This document shows, in pieces, positions 12,449 to 27,325 of a stretch of DNA of 64,000 nucleotides. Every line of letters begins with the position of its first letter. The stretch's first letter is position 1. Both the position numbers and the translations under genes were made by a program. The stretch comes from Clavelina lepadiformis (Eukaryota; Chordata; Ascidiacea; Aplousobranchia; Clavelinidae), in assembly GCF_947623445.1 (NCBI RefSeq), contig NC_135244.1:124001-188000 (forward strand). The letters are read 5' to 3'. Under the pieces are notes generated by a model. The model was not told the origin of the DNA, ran no database searches, and saw only the letters and a list, made by a program, of their open reading frames with translations.

Positions 12449-13965
12449 TACTTTGAATTCTACGCACTGAGCTTGTTCGATATGATGTCTATGTGGTCAG
12501 TAAAGATTGTGTTGTCAAATGCATAATAGTTTGCGTGTAATCTGCAGCACGTTACACACGCTGACATTGATTGGCTTGTCAAGTTTAAAATAATCGACTA
12601 GAAGTAAATGCAAACGGAACTATAACATTCGAATGTGTCGCAGATACCCAGTAATTAGCTTGTAGCAGGCGAGTCCAACTTCAAGGCGAACTCCATCTGT
12701 TTCAATCTCTTGAGATACTCAATCAAAACAGAATTTTGTTTCCACCCAAAAGCCCGGCAACATCACTGTTACTTGTTTTTCCAAGTGAAGTGTTAAGTCA
12801 GCTTGGCTGATTGTATCATAATGCCGTTTATTTTTCGTCATTAACTGAGCATGATGAGAATTGCAATACCAGCTGTTCTAGCACTCTAAAAACCAAACGA
12901 TATAAAACATGTTTGTATCGTTAAAAGGACAAAACAAATGTTGTATGACATTTTCGATTTATTGCAAAAGTTGGACAAAGCTTCGAAATTAAAAATATAT
13001 GATGTCTATATTAACAATTATTATTAACAAAAATTAACCAATCAGAAAACAGTAAAACCAGCCCCAATAAGGGTAAAATTCGTGCCAATTAAAAACTATT
13101 GTGTTTTGGCAGGATTTATCGACCCATTAACTCAGGTGTGTGACGGCTAGCCAAGTGTACACCTGTTTAATCTTTCTCCAGTGCGTAAGTAGGCAAACAC
13201 TTGCAAATATAGATTTTTCTTACACCTATTCATACAAATCTCGTAGGCCGGATATGTTTTCATCGATTCTTATCGAAATTTGGCCAACTATTATGGCTAT
13301 GCGCATGAAGCCTGCCTTGTTCATTCGTCACATTTTGACAATTCAAACATTTTTCAAAGTTTTTCTTTCCGAATTTTTCATTGCTATGATTATGTCCTTA
13401 CTTGCGGGATTTTACAAGATGGTAGTCTTCGACGCAAATTTGTTGTGATGGTGTGCACTCAATCCTCCATTCTTTTTTTATTTTATTTATAATTATTTTT
13501 TATAAATTGGCGTTCAAGCAACCCGTTTTTCTTTGTTTATTTATTATAAATTGGTGAGAAAGTAAAATTTAGCACGTTCCTGAACTTCATGCCTGCAGGT
13601 GCCGCACTTTCTACTGTGGCTTACTTAGTGTTTGTCCAAAGCGTTGTGGCTTCTCGCTTGCCGCTGCCACTGTATAAGGTGCCACAAACACTAAGTCTAC
13701 ACAGCTTGGAAATGTGTTAGACTTGAACCCATCCATCGACCAGGGCACCAGGCTGCATTCTTTGTCAAGATTGTCGGTTTGCAAAAGGTGTGCGGCGTTA
13801 GTGGGCACTACACACCCAAACCCCACATAGAAATGTCAAGACACCAATCTTTAATTCTTATTATGCGTAAAGTCGTGTTACAGAAAGACCACAAACCATG
13901 CATATTTCTGCACATTGTATCATAGACAAAACACAGACTTTACTACAGCACTACCATGTTCGATA
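12449..13965. other. Intergenic, no gene recognised
   Basis: Short overlapping frames at 13140-13492 and 13611-13826 show no domain. The segment 13620-13730 resembles 16590-16690 across the neighbouring hAT insertion (shared words such as ACCACAAACAC and CTTGCTTG/CTCGCTTG), so the transposon may have landed in an old local duplication. This is weak. Confidence 0.3.
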
Positions 13966-16362
13966 CAGGGCTGGGAGCCACTGCAAAAAAGCATAGGCTC
14001 CAGCTCCGGAGCTATCAAGCATTCATCCACTAGCTCCAGCTCCGGAGCTATAAACTTTTAAACAGCAGCTCCGGCTCCATTAAGAGTGTTTTGTAGCATT
14101 TGTCACAGTAGGATGCAATGGTTTAGAAGTCTGCACTGCAGCGCTTAAAATTCTGTTAAAAAATATAAACACACATTTCAGATTTAAGCTGAATGAAAAA
14201 CAAGGGAAGCCACACTTTTGTTGACTTTTGTTGTGCTTTTTGCTAGTCTGAAATCAAACAACGAAATCACCACAACGAAAATGTAAAAAAAAAAACAATT
14301 CGAACAAGAAAATTCAAACTAAATGTGTTTTTGTTGTAAAATAACAAGAATATAAAAAGTTCATTGCAAATAATTTGATCTCAGAAACAAAATTGCTTCA
14401 ATCAAATCTTCCTTCATCGAAGCTCTAAGGTCTGATCGAATAAGACGCAGAGCTGAAAACAATCGTTCCACGCTAACTTGGGGGTAGAGCAGTTACAGTG
14501 TAAGCAACCTTCTGGACAATTTGTGGATATCGCTCTATAGCTTGAAGAACACTCAGTTTAGAAGATCGGTCAATCTTTTCCATTTCAAGTAGTGCCTTTT
14601 AAAAGCAACCTCTGGATTTGGTTCATGTGTAGTTTATTTTTCAAGCCGCTGCTTCTTAGCCTGCATATCCAGATGCTTCTCAAAATCTGACTCATCATCA
14701 GAGAGAGAAGCTGTTGAAGATGTTTCAGTCAATAAAGGTGTGGAGTTTTCACAAATTTCATTTGTTCTAGAGAAGTGATTCATACGAATGGCTATATCAA
14801 CCAATGTACGTGCCTCTTTCTACTTGTTCTTTGTTTAAGGTTATTTTGTACTTAAGATCAACATATATAGCCGACAAAAGCACATCATTGTTCATAAGTC
14901 TTGTCTCCCTGCGTTGCATAGATGCCGTGATTGCATCAGCTAGCTTGCCACCAATTTGGGAAAACTTGAAGATTAGAGTCTTCCACTCTTTGTAGAAAGA
15001 ACCTGGTGTCAAATGTGCGGATTGCATTTGTTTTGTTGTGAGGAAAGGATTCCTCATCAATTCTTCCAATTGTTTGACTTCATTCCATTGGTATTCTGTC
15101 AGCGTGAGATCAGGGTGTGCCAAATCCAGTAAAGCGTCCTTTAATTCCAATAATCGTTGGATCATAAGGTAGGTACTACCCCATCTTGTTGCTTGGTCAA
15201 TGATTGCACCTTTTTTCAATCTCCGCTTTAGAATGGCATCAATCTTAGGTGTCCTCGCTGTTGTAGCAACTTTTCGAAGTTTGCTGATAAAAGTTTCCGC
15301 ATATTTTTCCTTGAGGCCATCACGAATAGCTAACTGCAGTGTATGCACTGCACATCGCATATGAGCTGTTGACGAAAATTCTACCATTCCTGACAAAGCT
15401 CTATCAAATTCTTCATTTAAATCACTGGTGTCTTCGTCAACTTCCACTGAAATATTCATTTCGTTAAATTTTTCCACAGTACTAGCCATATTTGAGGCAT
15501 TATCAGTAATAATGGCCAAAATCTGCTGTTTTTTAGATCGAATTCTTTGAGAACAGTTTCAAGTGTGTGCCGCAGAAATTCACTGCTGTGCTCTGCTTGG
15601 GTATCACGCACTACCAACGTTAAGCCAACCACTGCCCAAATCTGTCGTCCAGGATTCTTGAAATGATCTGACATCTAATTTACGTCTCTTGGGAGAAGCC
15701 ATTAAACCTAATTTCATGAGTTAAATTCTGTAAATATATCTTAACCCTGCTGAACAATCATCTTTTCACAAATTGGGACTAGGTGGGCAATTTTGAACAC
15801 TTAATTTTTGTTTAAGTTTGTTCCTAGTTCTATCATACTACATTTACAATTGAACACTTCACTTCTGCGATCTATCAACTGGCAACACTGAAAACAGCAA
15901 GGGGCAAATGCAGCGTTTTCAAGGTCTGGTGACTTCAGCTGATAAAGTCCAATGTAAAATTTAACTGGCTGGTTTACTGCTGCCAGCAAAAACCAGTATT
16001 CTGGTGTGAAGATGTTGTGATAGCCTAACCATTTAGTTAGCCCTACAGTTAGTGATGTAACAATAATGTTAGTGATGCAACAATTGCACTTTCTTTAGGT
16101 GATACAACGTGCGCGTCAAATGATTTGGCGTGCCATGAAAAATCATCTCGCGTGCCACTTGTGCCAGGGGTTGCCAACCCCTGCTATAGGTTTTAAAAAT
16201 AGCAGCCAAGACAAATTATTAAAGTTTGTTATATTCAATACTGGAGCTGGAGCTGATAAATATTTTGTAGCTCCAGCTCCACAAGAAATGTTTAAAAAGG
16301 CTCCAGCTCGGCTCCGGCTCCGGAGAAAATGCTTGGCTCCAGGCTCCGGCTCCCCAGCCCTG
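13966..16362 (-). mobile_element. hAT transposon, 2397 bp, decayed
   Basis: The termini CAGGGCTGGGAGCC and (inverted) CAGGGCTGGGGAGCC are flanked by a perfect 8-bp duplication GTTCGATA (13958-13965 and 16363-16370). Subterminal regions at both ends are dense in GGAGCTGGAGC-like words, typical transposase-binding repeats. The internal transposase frame is broken (see the pseudogene entry), so the copy is non-functional but still precisely bounded. Confidence 0.92.
14797..15703 (-). pseudogene. Frameshifted hAT transposase
   Basis: On the minus strand an ATG at 15703 opens MASPKRRKLDVRSFQESW, the usual start of ZBED/GTF2I-repeat-type hAT proteins, but meets a stop about 30 codons later. Further on, one frame reads LRHTLETVLKEFD and the next frame continues ILAIITDNASNMA. 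The switch lies at a run of A residues near 15525, so a single-base change breaks the core. The downstream 240-codon frame (15519-14797) includes the RWGSTYLM word and ends before any C-terminal dimerisation domain. A catalytically dead transposase is the simplest reading. Confidence 0.8.
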
Positions 16363-17865
16363 GTTCGATATCAACCACACTTGAGTGTGCTTCTGCCTGA
16401 CTCTGCATATTGGTCGATCAAAGTGTAAGTCGGCCATATCTCTTTGGATATTGTCAAGTGGCAGATGAGCCCAATCAGTACAGACGGTGATACTGAACTT
16501 GAAGCTGAACTTGAAGCTGCTCGCTCTCCTAGCACTCAATCTTGATGTAACCAGCCAGGAATCCCTGCACTCAAATGCAGGCGTCCATGTTCTTGGGAAG
16601 GGTGTGGGGCAGTGTAGCATCTTGCTTGTCGCTACCACTCTAATAGCTACCACAAACACAAAGTTTATAGATCTTAGCAGTGTAAGACACTTGGATGTGT
16701 CGCTTATTAGAGAGAGTGAAATTCAGACTATTTTGCAGCTATTTATTTGGCTCTCAAAGCACTGGTTTATGGTGAAGTGTAAGAAACGTTTGAAAGAAAT
16801 TTAACTTTGGTGCGCATCTGCCACAAAATTACAGCCCGTCACATAGGAGAGTTTCATGTAAACTTGGTATTGTTTCCATGGTTACCAGTGGTATCAGCAG
16901 TGGCTTTTCCAACAGTAGTCTCTCCTGCTCATGTTTCCTTTTTCCCGTCGTATATTTCTTGTTGCTGATGTCGGATTTTAGCCTGCGGTGTGATATGAAC
17001 AGTAAAAGTTCGCTAGCTTAGCCCTGAGTGATTAAAAAATGCAGATAACTTAAAATTGAGGGGAAAGTCCAAAACCAAATTGGCCTTAAATCAAAGAGTA
17101 GTTGCCGATAAACAAACTGGAAAAGGGAATTTTAACAATATGTCACAGTGGTTAAGCAGTTGTTGCCAAAAATGTATCGAAAATTTGGTCTCCTGTTATG
17201 ATGACGGTCATTATGATGTCACAATTGAAAGACAATATGCTGGCTGACTGTTGTTTGCATTAGATATGGCTGTAGTGGTAGGCTAGCTACAGCATTTGGG
17301 GTGGAATACGTCTCCAAATGTAGGTAATTAGTGTCATGTGCTATTTGTTTGCAGTATAGGAATGTTACAAGTGACAGAACATAAACTGGTAAGCATTCTT
17401 GTTTTAACAGAGTTGCCTTTACCAAACAAGCCTGGAGCCAAAACTGTACTGTAGGTTCCCATTTACATTAGCCCCTATAAATACGTAAGCGGTAAGCTGG
17501 TTTAGGCTTATTTAACGCAAAATATTCTTGTTATACACTTATGTACGATTTCATTAATACTATTTTTTTGTCAACCACAGAAAGCATTCCATTCATACTG
17601 ATCCAAATCCTATTGTTTCTTTTATTGTGACATTATAAGAATTTGTCATAATGAATTGAATTTGCATTTTTTGCCACTTATTTATGACAGTAACTGCTTA
17701 ACCACTGCATAATAGTACAAATACTTCACCTGTATATTTGCTGGGGACCACTCTTTGATTTTCAGCGAATTTGTTTTTGGGCTTGTCCCTCTCTATAATG
17801 AACTTAACCTGTATTTTTATATGTGTGAGATAAACTTGTGTTTGTCAGATATCTCTGCGTAAAAG
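16363..17865. other. Upstream flank of CARM1, no gene recognised
   Basis: Short frames at 16487-16804 and 17056-17247 have no domain. No clear TATA box was picked out. An upstream non-coding exon of CARM1 could lie here but cannot be shown from sequence. Confidence 0.35.
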
Positions 17866-21057
<3,192 letters not shown>

Positions 21058-22670
21058 TCCTGCCATGTTGCTTTCTTAACGCACGTATTTCCTTTCTATA
21101 CAATAATGCCGCATCGCTCTCCACTGCACTGCCACTAGCTGTCGCAGTTCACAATGATCATATTCGCATGAGGTCGCTGTGACATGTCCAGACTTTGGTA
21201 TAGAACCATATATGATTTCTATGAAATCATCACCCCATCTGTTGAAGTTCGACGTCAGTGCTTACTAACAAAATCTGGAAATATTGTAAGATTTTGTCAT
21301 CGTGAGATTTGAAGAAATTTTTGACTTGGTGCGCCAATTCCTCAATTTGCCTCCTTCTGAAGGAAAGGCGACGATTGTGGTCAAATAAAACTAGATTTTG
21401 CAAACACCCATTTAACTGGTGAAGGTTTTCTACATAGATAAAATAAGAAGGGTGCATGATGTCTATAGACATCAAAGAAGTTTTAACAGGAACCATTCAT
21501 GCAGTTCGCGTTGCATTGTGGATATTATATAAGAAGAAAGAACACTGACATGGATGAAGCTACAGTCGGTTACTTCAGAAGTTAGCTTGATAACAAGGAA
21601 ATATATGCACGGATAATACTGTTATTTAGCACAATTCTTAGATGAAACGCCGAAAATCTTTTGGAATGAGTTGTCACCAGGGAGAGGTTTAGATGTCTAT
21701 GGTGTTTTGAAAGATGCGAAGAGACCATTTTAACTTGAAGGGGTGTCAGACACTTGAAACTAAGATTTTGTTTGACTCTTACGTAGGGCTTCAAAAACCT
21801 TGTTTAGACCAATCAGAAGTCAACATGGTTGGTGTTTTTTCCAGCCTGGAAATTACCCGATCAATTCGCCTGATTGAGTATCTTAGGTCGCTTGCAGAAT
21901 TAGGCTAAAAATAGCCATGAGAGTAGCTAAAATCGTTTTTAGGCCAAACATTCTGGTGTCAAATTTTCGCCTCTGTTAGAAAACTTTGAATCATGGTTTT
22001 TTGATGGCATTTTATGGAAAGGTAGTTCAAAGCATAATAAATTAACATGCAAAATTTCAGAAAGCCCCATGGAGGATTTTTTCGAGTAATCAGTCTCTTA
22101 GTAAAATAACGGTATAATAAAACAACGATTTTTTGGTGTATGACGCCTCCTTAAGAGGGTATTTTAATTTAATTATCTTTTAAATTATCGGACTCTATTG
22201 TTGCGTGCGGATAGAATAGCCTACTCTGTAATGAAATGGTTGTATACCTGTAAGGTTGAACCATTTCACTACAATGTTTGTCAGTTGAATTGTTTATTGT
22301 GGGTGATGGATGATGTATGAGTCTCATAAGGTCATTGTCTGCTTTTTCCAATCTTAGACTTAATTGTTCACCTTAACGAATTATTGTCTTATGAAGGTGA
22401 CAACAATATAAGTTGTCTAACTTGATACTGAACTTCTTCAAATCAAATTCAACAATGGTTGCACAGAAATGACAACTATATACTGTAATTTTATCAGTGT
22501 TAAAGTTAAGAAGGGGGCAATTCCAACAAAGACTTCTTATCAGCATAGATACTGGAAAACAACGTGGAAACGTATTAAAAGGGAGTGTTTACACGAAGTT
22601 TTTCAGAGCAAGTTTCCAAATATCAAATGACAGTTGAAGTGTTTGCTAAAAACAAGTTCATTAACTTTAG
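21058..22670. other. Intergenic, one unexplained minus-strand frame
   Basis: A minus-strand frame at 21230-21496 (88 codons) encodes a charged helical stretch with DHNRRLSFRRRQIEELAHQV. I cannot place it in a family. It could be a relic of a transposon gene or chance. The rest shows no features. Confidence 0.3.
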
Positions 22671-22980
22671 GCTTACCATACGTCCCGTTTTAGCCGGGAC
22701 AGTCCCCCTTTTTAACGTCTTGTCCCGGCGTCCCGATCAGTCGGCCAAACGTCCAGGTTTGGCATTCAGTCAGCCAGCATAGGCATATCGCATAGAAGCC
22801 ATACAAAAACATTAGCATGTTCTTATTATTGTTTTTGCTGTGTAGCGTACCGGTAGCCTACTTCTTGAAGAAGAATTCGTGATCTTGTTTGTTATTTATT
22901 TCATTGTATTCGATAAAAATGTTATTGTGACGTCATATGTCGAAAGCGTCCCGCTTTTAAGCCACAAAATTATGGTAAGC
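22671..22980. mobile_element. Inverted-repeat MITE with GTCCCG motifs
   Basis: Ends GCTTACCATA face each other as an inverted repeat, and both subterminal regions hold CGTCCCG and TTTTAAGCC/TTTTAGCC words. No convincing target duplication was found, so the exact borders are uncertain. Confidence 0.6.
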
Positions 22981-23241
22981 CTAATTAACTTCAATCAATT
23001 ACTAGAAAACACTTTTGCAAGAAATGATGTAATGGTATTAAAAATTCCACCCAAGCCGCTACAGAGTAGGCTAAATTGCGATCTGATAAACATCAGGTTT
23101 AAGAGGTTCTTGGTAGTTTAAAAGTTAAGTAAAGTATCAGGCTTCTAATGGTTGGCTGTGACTGCCAAGTGTTCTTCCCATGCAACAATATTTAATCGCC
23201 TCAAAATCTTTAAAACTGAGATCGAATAGTAGACTATAGAG

Positions 23242-23395
23242 AAGGGATGTCCAACCTTTTATTATAGTTGGCCGCATTGTCACTTAAAATAATTGAATGG
23301 GCCACAAAACCTATTAAATTTCAAGAAAAATGGGCACATGAAGTACATACTTTTGGAGTGAAAATGACTAGCGGGCCGCAGGTTGGACATCCCTG
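23242..23395. mobile_element. 154-bp hAT MITE
   Basis: The termini are AGGGATGTCCAACCT and (inverted) CAGGGATGTCCAACCT, flanked by a perfect 8-bp duplication CTATAGAG (23234-23241, 23396-23403). The element includes the GGCCGC/GGGCCGC words typical of this MITE group. No coding capacity. Confidence 0.9.
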
Positions 23396-23821
23396 CTATA
23401 GAGTATAGAGCGTGTATTGTGGAGAACTCACACTACCGTCTGTGACGGTGTCACAAGTAGAATGGGTTATGGTGACAAGTAGAATGGGTCACAAGTAGAA
23501 TGGTTACAAAGAAGACAGTTGAGCAGTGGACGAAGACGAATGAGATGTTGATTGGCCTATAGTGTTGTCTCACCATTGTTCCCTTTAAACATATTGCTGC
23601 TTTGTTAGTGTTATCACTCATCATCAGTGCTGTAACCAGGACATTTTTCAGGACTCGAGTCAAGTCAAGTCATTTAGGAAGTTGACCTAAGTCAAATTAC
23701 TGATTGGATCAAGTCAAGTAAAGTTAAAATACAATGCAAGTCAAATCAAGTCATGTCATTGGCTATAGTATATAGCCATGTCCTACCGAAATTCTTACGA
23801 GAGATAAAATTATCTAGCATT

Positions 23822-25649
23822 TTATTTGAGAGCCGCACAATAAAATTTTTCGAGCAATAATACAAACTTACACGGTTTTTCAGTCACAAAATGTAAATAC
23901 AAAATCAGATATTTCTTAATGTACTGCTTTAATGTGAGACTTGCTTTTGAATGCAATTGCACTTTGTTTTGATATTGATAGGAATTTTTGACGCTGCTCA
24001 TCGTAATTGGTTTATCATATTTCCATCTGTCAGTTTGTTGTGATTTTTCGACTTCACAATCTTTAACTTGGAAAGAATGATTAACACAGATTTGTTGTTC
24101 CCATTGCTGCTGTGATGCGCATTGCCAATTGCTTGAGGTTGGGGAATTTGTCTTCATGGACATATTCTCCATAAAACTCAATTTTTCTGTTTTTTCCGAA
24201 AAAATGCTTTAATTCCTTACTCGACTGATTAACTCCATCTGCAAATACATTGGAGCTGATTCCACCTGAACGTCAAATGGACACATAAAAATGTGGAATA
24301 AATTGTCAATTTTTTGTAGAAAAGTGAATCTTTCATTGAATGCTTTCAACAACTTGTTGATTTCGTTGGCGTATTTACAAAATCTTTGCTGTCACTTTCG
24401 AATCCATTCAATAATGGAAAGTGAATAGCCGATTTATATTTCAGCTGACTTTCGTAAAGTTGAAGTTTCTTTGTAAATGCTTGTACATCTTGATAGGTCT
24501 CTGGGGTCAATTTATTTTCGCTTTGAAGTTTTTGATTGAGTTCATTTAACTTTTTTGTGATGTCAACAAGAAAAGCTCAGTCTAAAAGCCACTTATTATC
24601 ATATAATTGAGGAATGTCATCACATGTTTCTTTCATAAAAATTCGAATTTCTTTTTTCAAATCCCAAAACCTTTCTAAAGATTTGCCGCGACTCAACCAG
24701 CGAATTTTCGTGTAAAAAAGCACAACTAATTACAAAAAAGCACAACTAATTTCACTACTAATGTCATAACGTGAGACATATTTAATACATGTGCACACAA
24801 ATTTTCCAAGTGCAGAAAACAATGTTCTGCTTCAGTTTGCTGGAGAAACAAAGTAACCGCTCCAACATTTTTGCCGATCATTGATGGTGCTCCATCTGTT
24901 GCGATGCCGATAAGTTTTTTCAAATCCAGTTGCTGGAGTCCCACACATCTGATCACTGCATCTTTAATATCGTTTCCAGTTGTTCTAATTTTAAGCTCAC
25001 AACGTCCAGAAATGCCTCAGTCACATTCATTTGGCTGTCAACGCCTCTAATAAAGACAGCCAATTGAGATGTGTCAACGGTATCTGATGTTTCATCAAAA
25101 GTCAGCGAGAAATATGCAAAATTCTTCGAAGTTATTTTCAGCGTTTCACGTATTTCTCTCCAAATGACCTCAATTCTACGTGTTACTGTTTGATGAGAAA
25201 GACTAATTTTGCGAAATTCTTTGACTGTGTAAGATGCGACTACTTCAGCTGCTGCAATAAAGCACTCTTTTATATACTCGCCGTCCGCAAAGGGCTTCAT
25301 TTTTTGCAATAATGTGTGAGATGCGCATACTGGCATGTAGGCCTACAACTACTGCTGCTTCAGCTGATTACTTTTGGAATATGTTTTGCTGAGCGTTTAA
25401 TGAAGTTTTGAGAAAGTGCAGCTTGGCTTTTCGTTCGCTCACTCAAGTTTTTTTATTTTTTTGTGTTACAGTTCGTAATGGCGTTTCAAGTTAAAAGCTT
25501 TTAAACTTGAAATAGATTTGCGACATATCAAAAAAATAGATTAAACATACGGCCTTTTCTTTCACTTGAACAAAGAAGTACAACTCTTCCCAATCCTTCT
25601 GAAATTGGCTGTTTTCGTCTTCAATCTTTCTTTTTTTATTTTCAGACAT
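23822..25649 (-). pseudogene. hAT (GTF2IRD2/ZBED5-like) transposase relic
   Basis: Minus-strand fragments line up in order with this family. The N-terminus at 25649 has MSENKKRKIEDENSQFQKDW and then YFFV...KAVCLI, the typical start before the zinc-binding part. A 127-codon frame at 25336-24953 contains KMKPFADGEYIKECF and LTFDETSDTVDTSQLAVFIRG. A next segment at 24956-24726 has GIATDGAPSMIGKNVG, with the second catalytic Asp region. Further downstream, near 24560-24400, LNELNQKLQSENK is readable. Stops, a frame change at about 24955 and a deletion between 25337 and 25490 disable it. It probably powered the insert within the nested cluster. Confidence 0.8.
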
Positions 25650-25756
25650 GGCGATAACTAGGCTAAAATTTATATCTTGTGCTCTTAAGTCACTTGCACG
25701 TTCGTCGCTTTCCACCTCTCTAATTATGATGACGAAATGAAGCTACGTTCAAACAG

Positions 25757-26177
25757 GGGATCACGTCAATTAACCGTGAACAAATTAACCGGCGACAATT
25801 GGTCTTGATCAACTGACCGGCAACAAATTGGCCGGCGACACAAATCAACCGCTATGCATTTTAACCGTACAATTGTATGAAATAAGTAGTCCAAATTAGC
25901 ATCGTTGTTTATTCAAATTATATGATTTAAGACTTTAAGTAATAATGATTTATATCATTTGTGAACCGTGACCTGCTTGCTAACCATGTGCTTCCAGTTT
26001 CTTTGTGTTATATCTGGTCATATAATATACTACCATCAACTTAAACACAATAATTCAGCACTTGCACGGTCAATTTACCTCCCGGTCAATTTTGATTCCG
26101 GTCAATTTACGTCACGGTCAGTTGTCCCCGGTTAGTTTGTTCGCGGTCAATTTCACACGGTTAATTGTCGTAGAACC
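25757..26177. mobile_element. 421-bp inverted-repeat element with 9-bp duplication
   Basis: Both ends carry long imperfect inverted repeats rich in AATTAACCG and GGTCAATTT words, with near-terminal CAATTAACCGTG in each arm. The flanks are TTCAAACAG on each side (25748-25756 and 26178-26186), a 9-bp duplication. Nine bases and long inverted repeats point to a Mutator-like (MULE) non-autonomous element rather than hAT, but an 8-bp reading is possible. Confidence 0.75.
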
Positions 26178-26481
26178 TTCAAACAGACAGGTTTCGCGAC
26201 CAGGCAAAATTTAATGACATGCGCTAATTATTACGTCACATTAAAACTGCAAGAACCGTTGTTAGCATTATTACGCATGGTTACAGCAGAATGCTCTTTC
26301 TTAATGAACTGCCACATCATTATATCACATCGTCAGTGTTTTATTGGGTAGTACTAGTGTACTTCTATTGATATTTTATCAGGAAGACACCGTAATTTCC
26401 CAAAAAAGTGTTTGTACAAATTTCTTGTTGTTTTCCCAGATTGGGCCTCGGGCTGGACATGGCTGGGCTATACCTTTAACC

Positions 26482-27182
26482 CAGGGGTGTGCAACCTTTT
26501 GTACAAGAGGGCCAGATCCCAACAACTGGTTGAAACCGCGGGCCACACCTTTAATTAACATACACGTAGTTAAAAGCACGAAATCAATAACATCAATTCT
26601 CATCCTCCAACTTTCTCTTTTTTGTCTGCTGCAAGTTTACTACAAAATTAGCCATTGCAGAGTGATTAGTAAATCTGATATATATTACAATTATTTGCAG
26701 AGTGAAAAGTTTGTAGCTGAAAACCAGTTTACAGTAAGTCAGTCATTTCAAGGTGCTAGTTAAGACTGTTACATACTTTAGCTGCTGTATCTCTCAGATT
26801 ATTTACTAATTGCTTAACCTTCAATTGCCCTTTCTTACTTATTTAACAGCGTCTACATTTTCCTTGAAATGCTAACTGCTCAGCAATTGACATCTTTATG
26901 AATTGCGTTCTTGCTTTGCACAAGCTAGCCGTTAGGCCCTAATCGTCTGTCTGTGACGCAAGAATACCCTAACCGTTAGGGTATTGTTGCGTCACAGACA
27001 TTCAGCCAAGGTTTGATTCAGCACTGCAAGGGGATTGGAATTGATTGCACATAGCAGACTAAACTAAATTAAAACTCGTTTCGCGGGCCGCACACCGTCC
27101 AAAATTGTCACTTCTCCGCGGGCCGCATATTTTTCCTTTGCGGGCCGCATTTGGCCCGCGGGCCGCGGGTTGCACACCCCTG
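26482..27182. mobile_element. 701-bp hAT MITE
   Basis: Termini CAGGGGTGTGCAACC at both ends (inverted) with a perfect duplication CTTTAACC (26474-26481, 27183-27190). The right half is rich in GCGGGCCGC. It interrupts the older CTCGAGTCAAGTCA-type element and itself contains a 53-bp palindrome. Confidence 0.92.
26948..27000. repeat. 53-bp near-perfect palindrome
   Basis: Left arm TGTCTGTGACGCAAGAATAC and right arm, read inverted, TGTCTGTGACGCAACAATAC. The arms continue through CCTAACC and differ at one or two positions, with essentially no loop. It lies inside the 26482-27182 MITE and may be a small foldback insert. Confidence 0.85.
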
Positions 27183-27325
27183 CTTTAACCGATCGTTCGC
27201 AATGAAATCAAATGTCTGTAATTCAGTTGGTAAATAAATTAACAGCCAAGATTTAATGACTTGGTCAACTTACTTTCCGAGACTCGAGTCAAGTCAAGTC
27301 ATTACCTCGAGTCATTACAACGCTG

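Larger units (their letters stand above)
23625..27325. mobile_element. Nested transposon cluster inside a CTCGAGTCAAGTCA-type MITE
   Basis: The outer element starts CAGTGCTGTAAC (23625) and ends inverted CAGCGTTGTAATG (27325). Its uninterrupted relative is the 285-bp copy at 47505-47789 in inverse orientation. Here it is split near 23768 (after GGCTATAG) and resumes near 26467 (GGCTATAC), then is split again by the 26482-27182 element inside CTTTAACC. The large insert begins close to TAGCCATGTCC and ends GGACATGGCTG, an inverted repeat, and holds a hAT transposase relic plus a further MITE (25757-26177). At least three insertion layers can be ordered by this nesting. Confidence 0.8.

Noticed and set aside
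13620..16690. Segmental duplication flanking the hAT insertion
   Set aside because: Similarity between the flanks is limited to short scattered words; an alignment would be needed.
21230..21496. Minus-strand 88-codon frame as a conserved gene
   Set aside because: Helical and charged but no recognisable family; no exon partners found.
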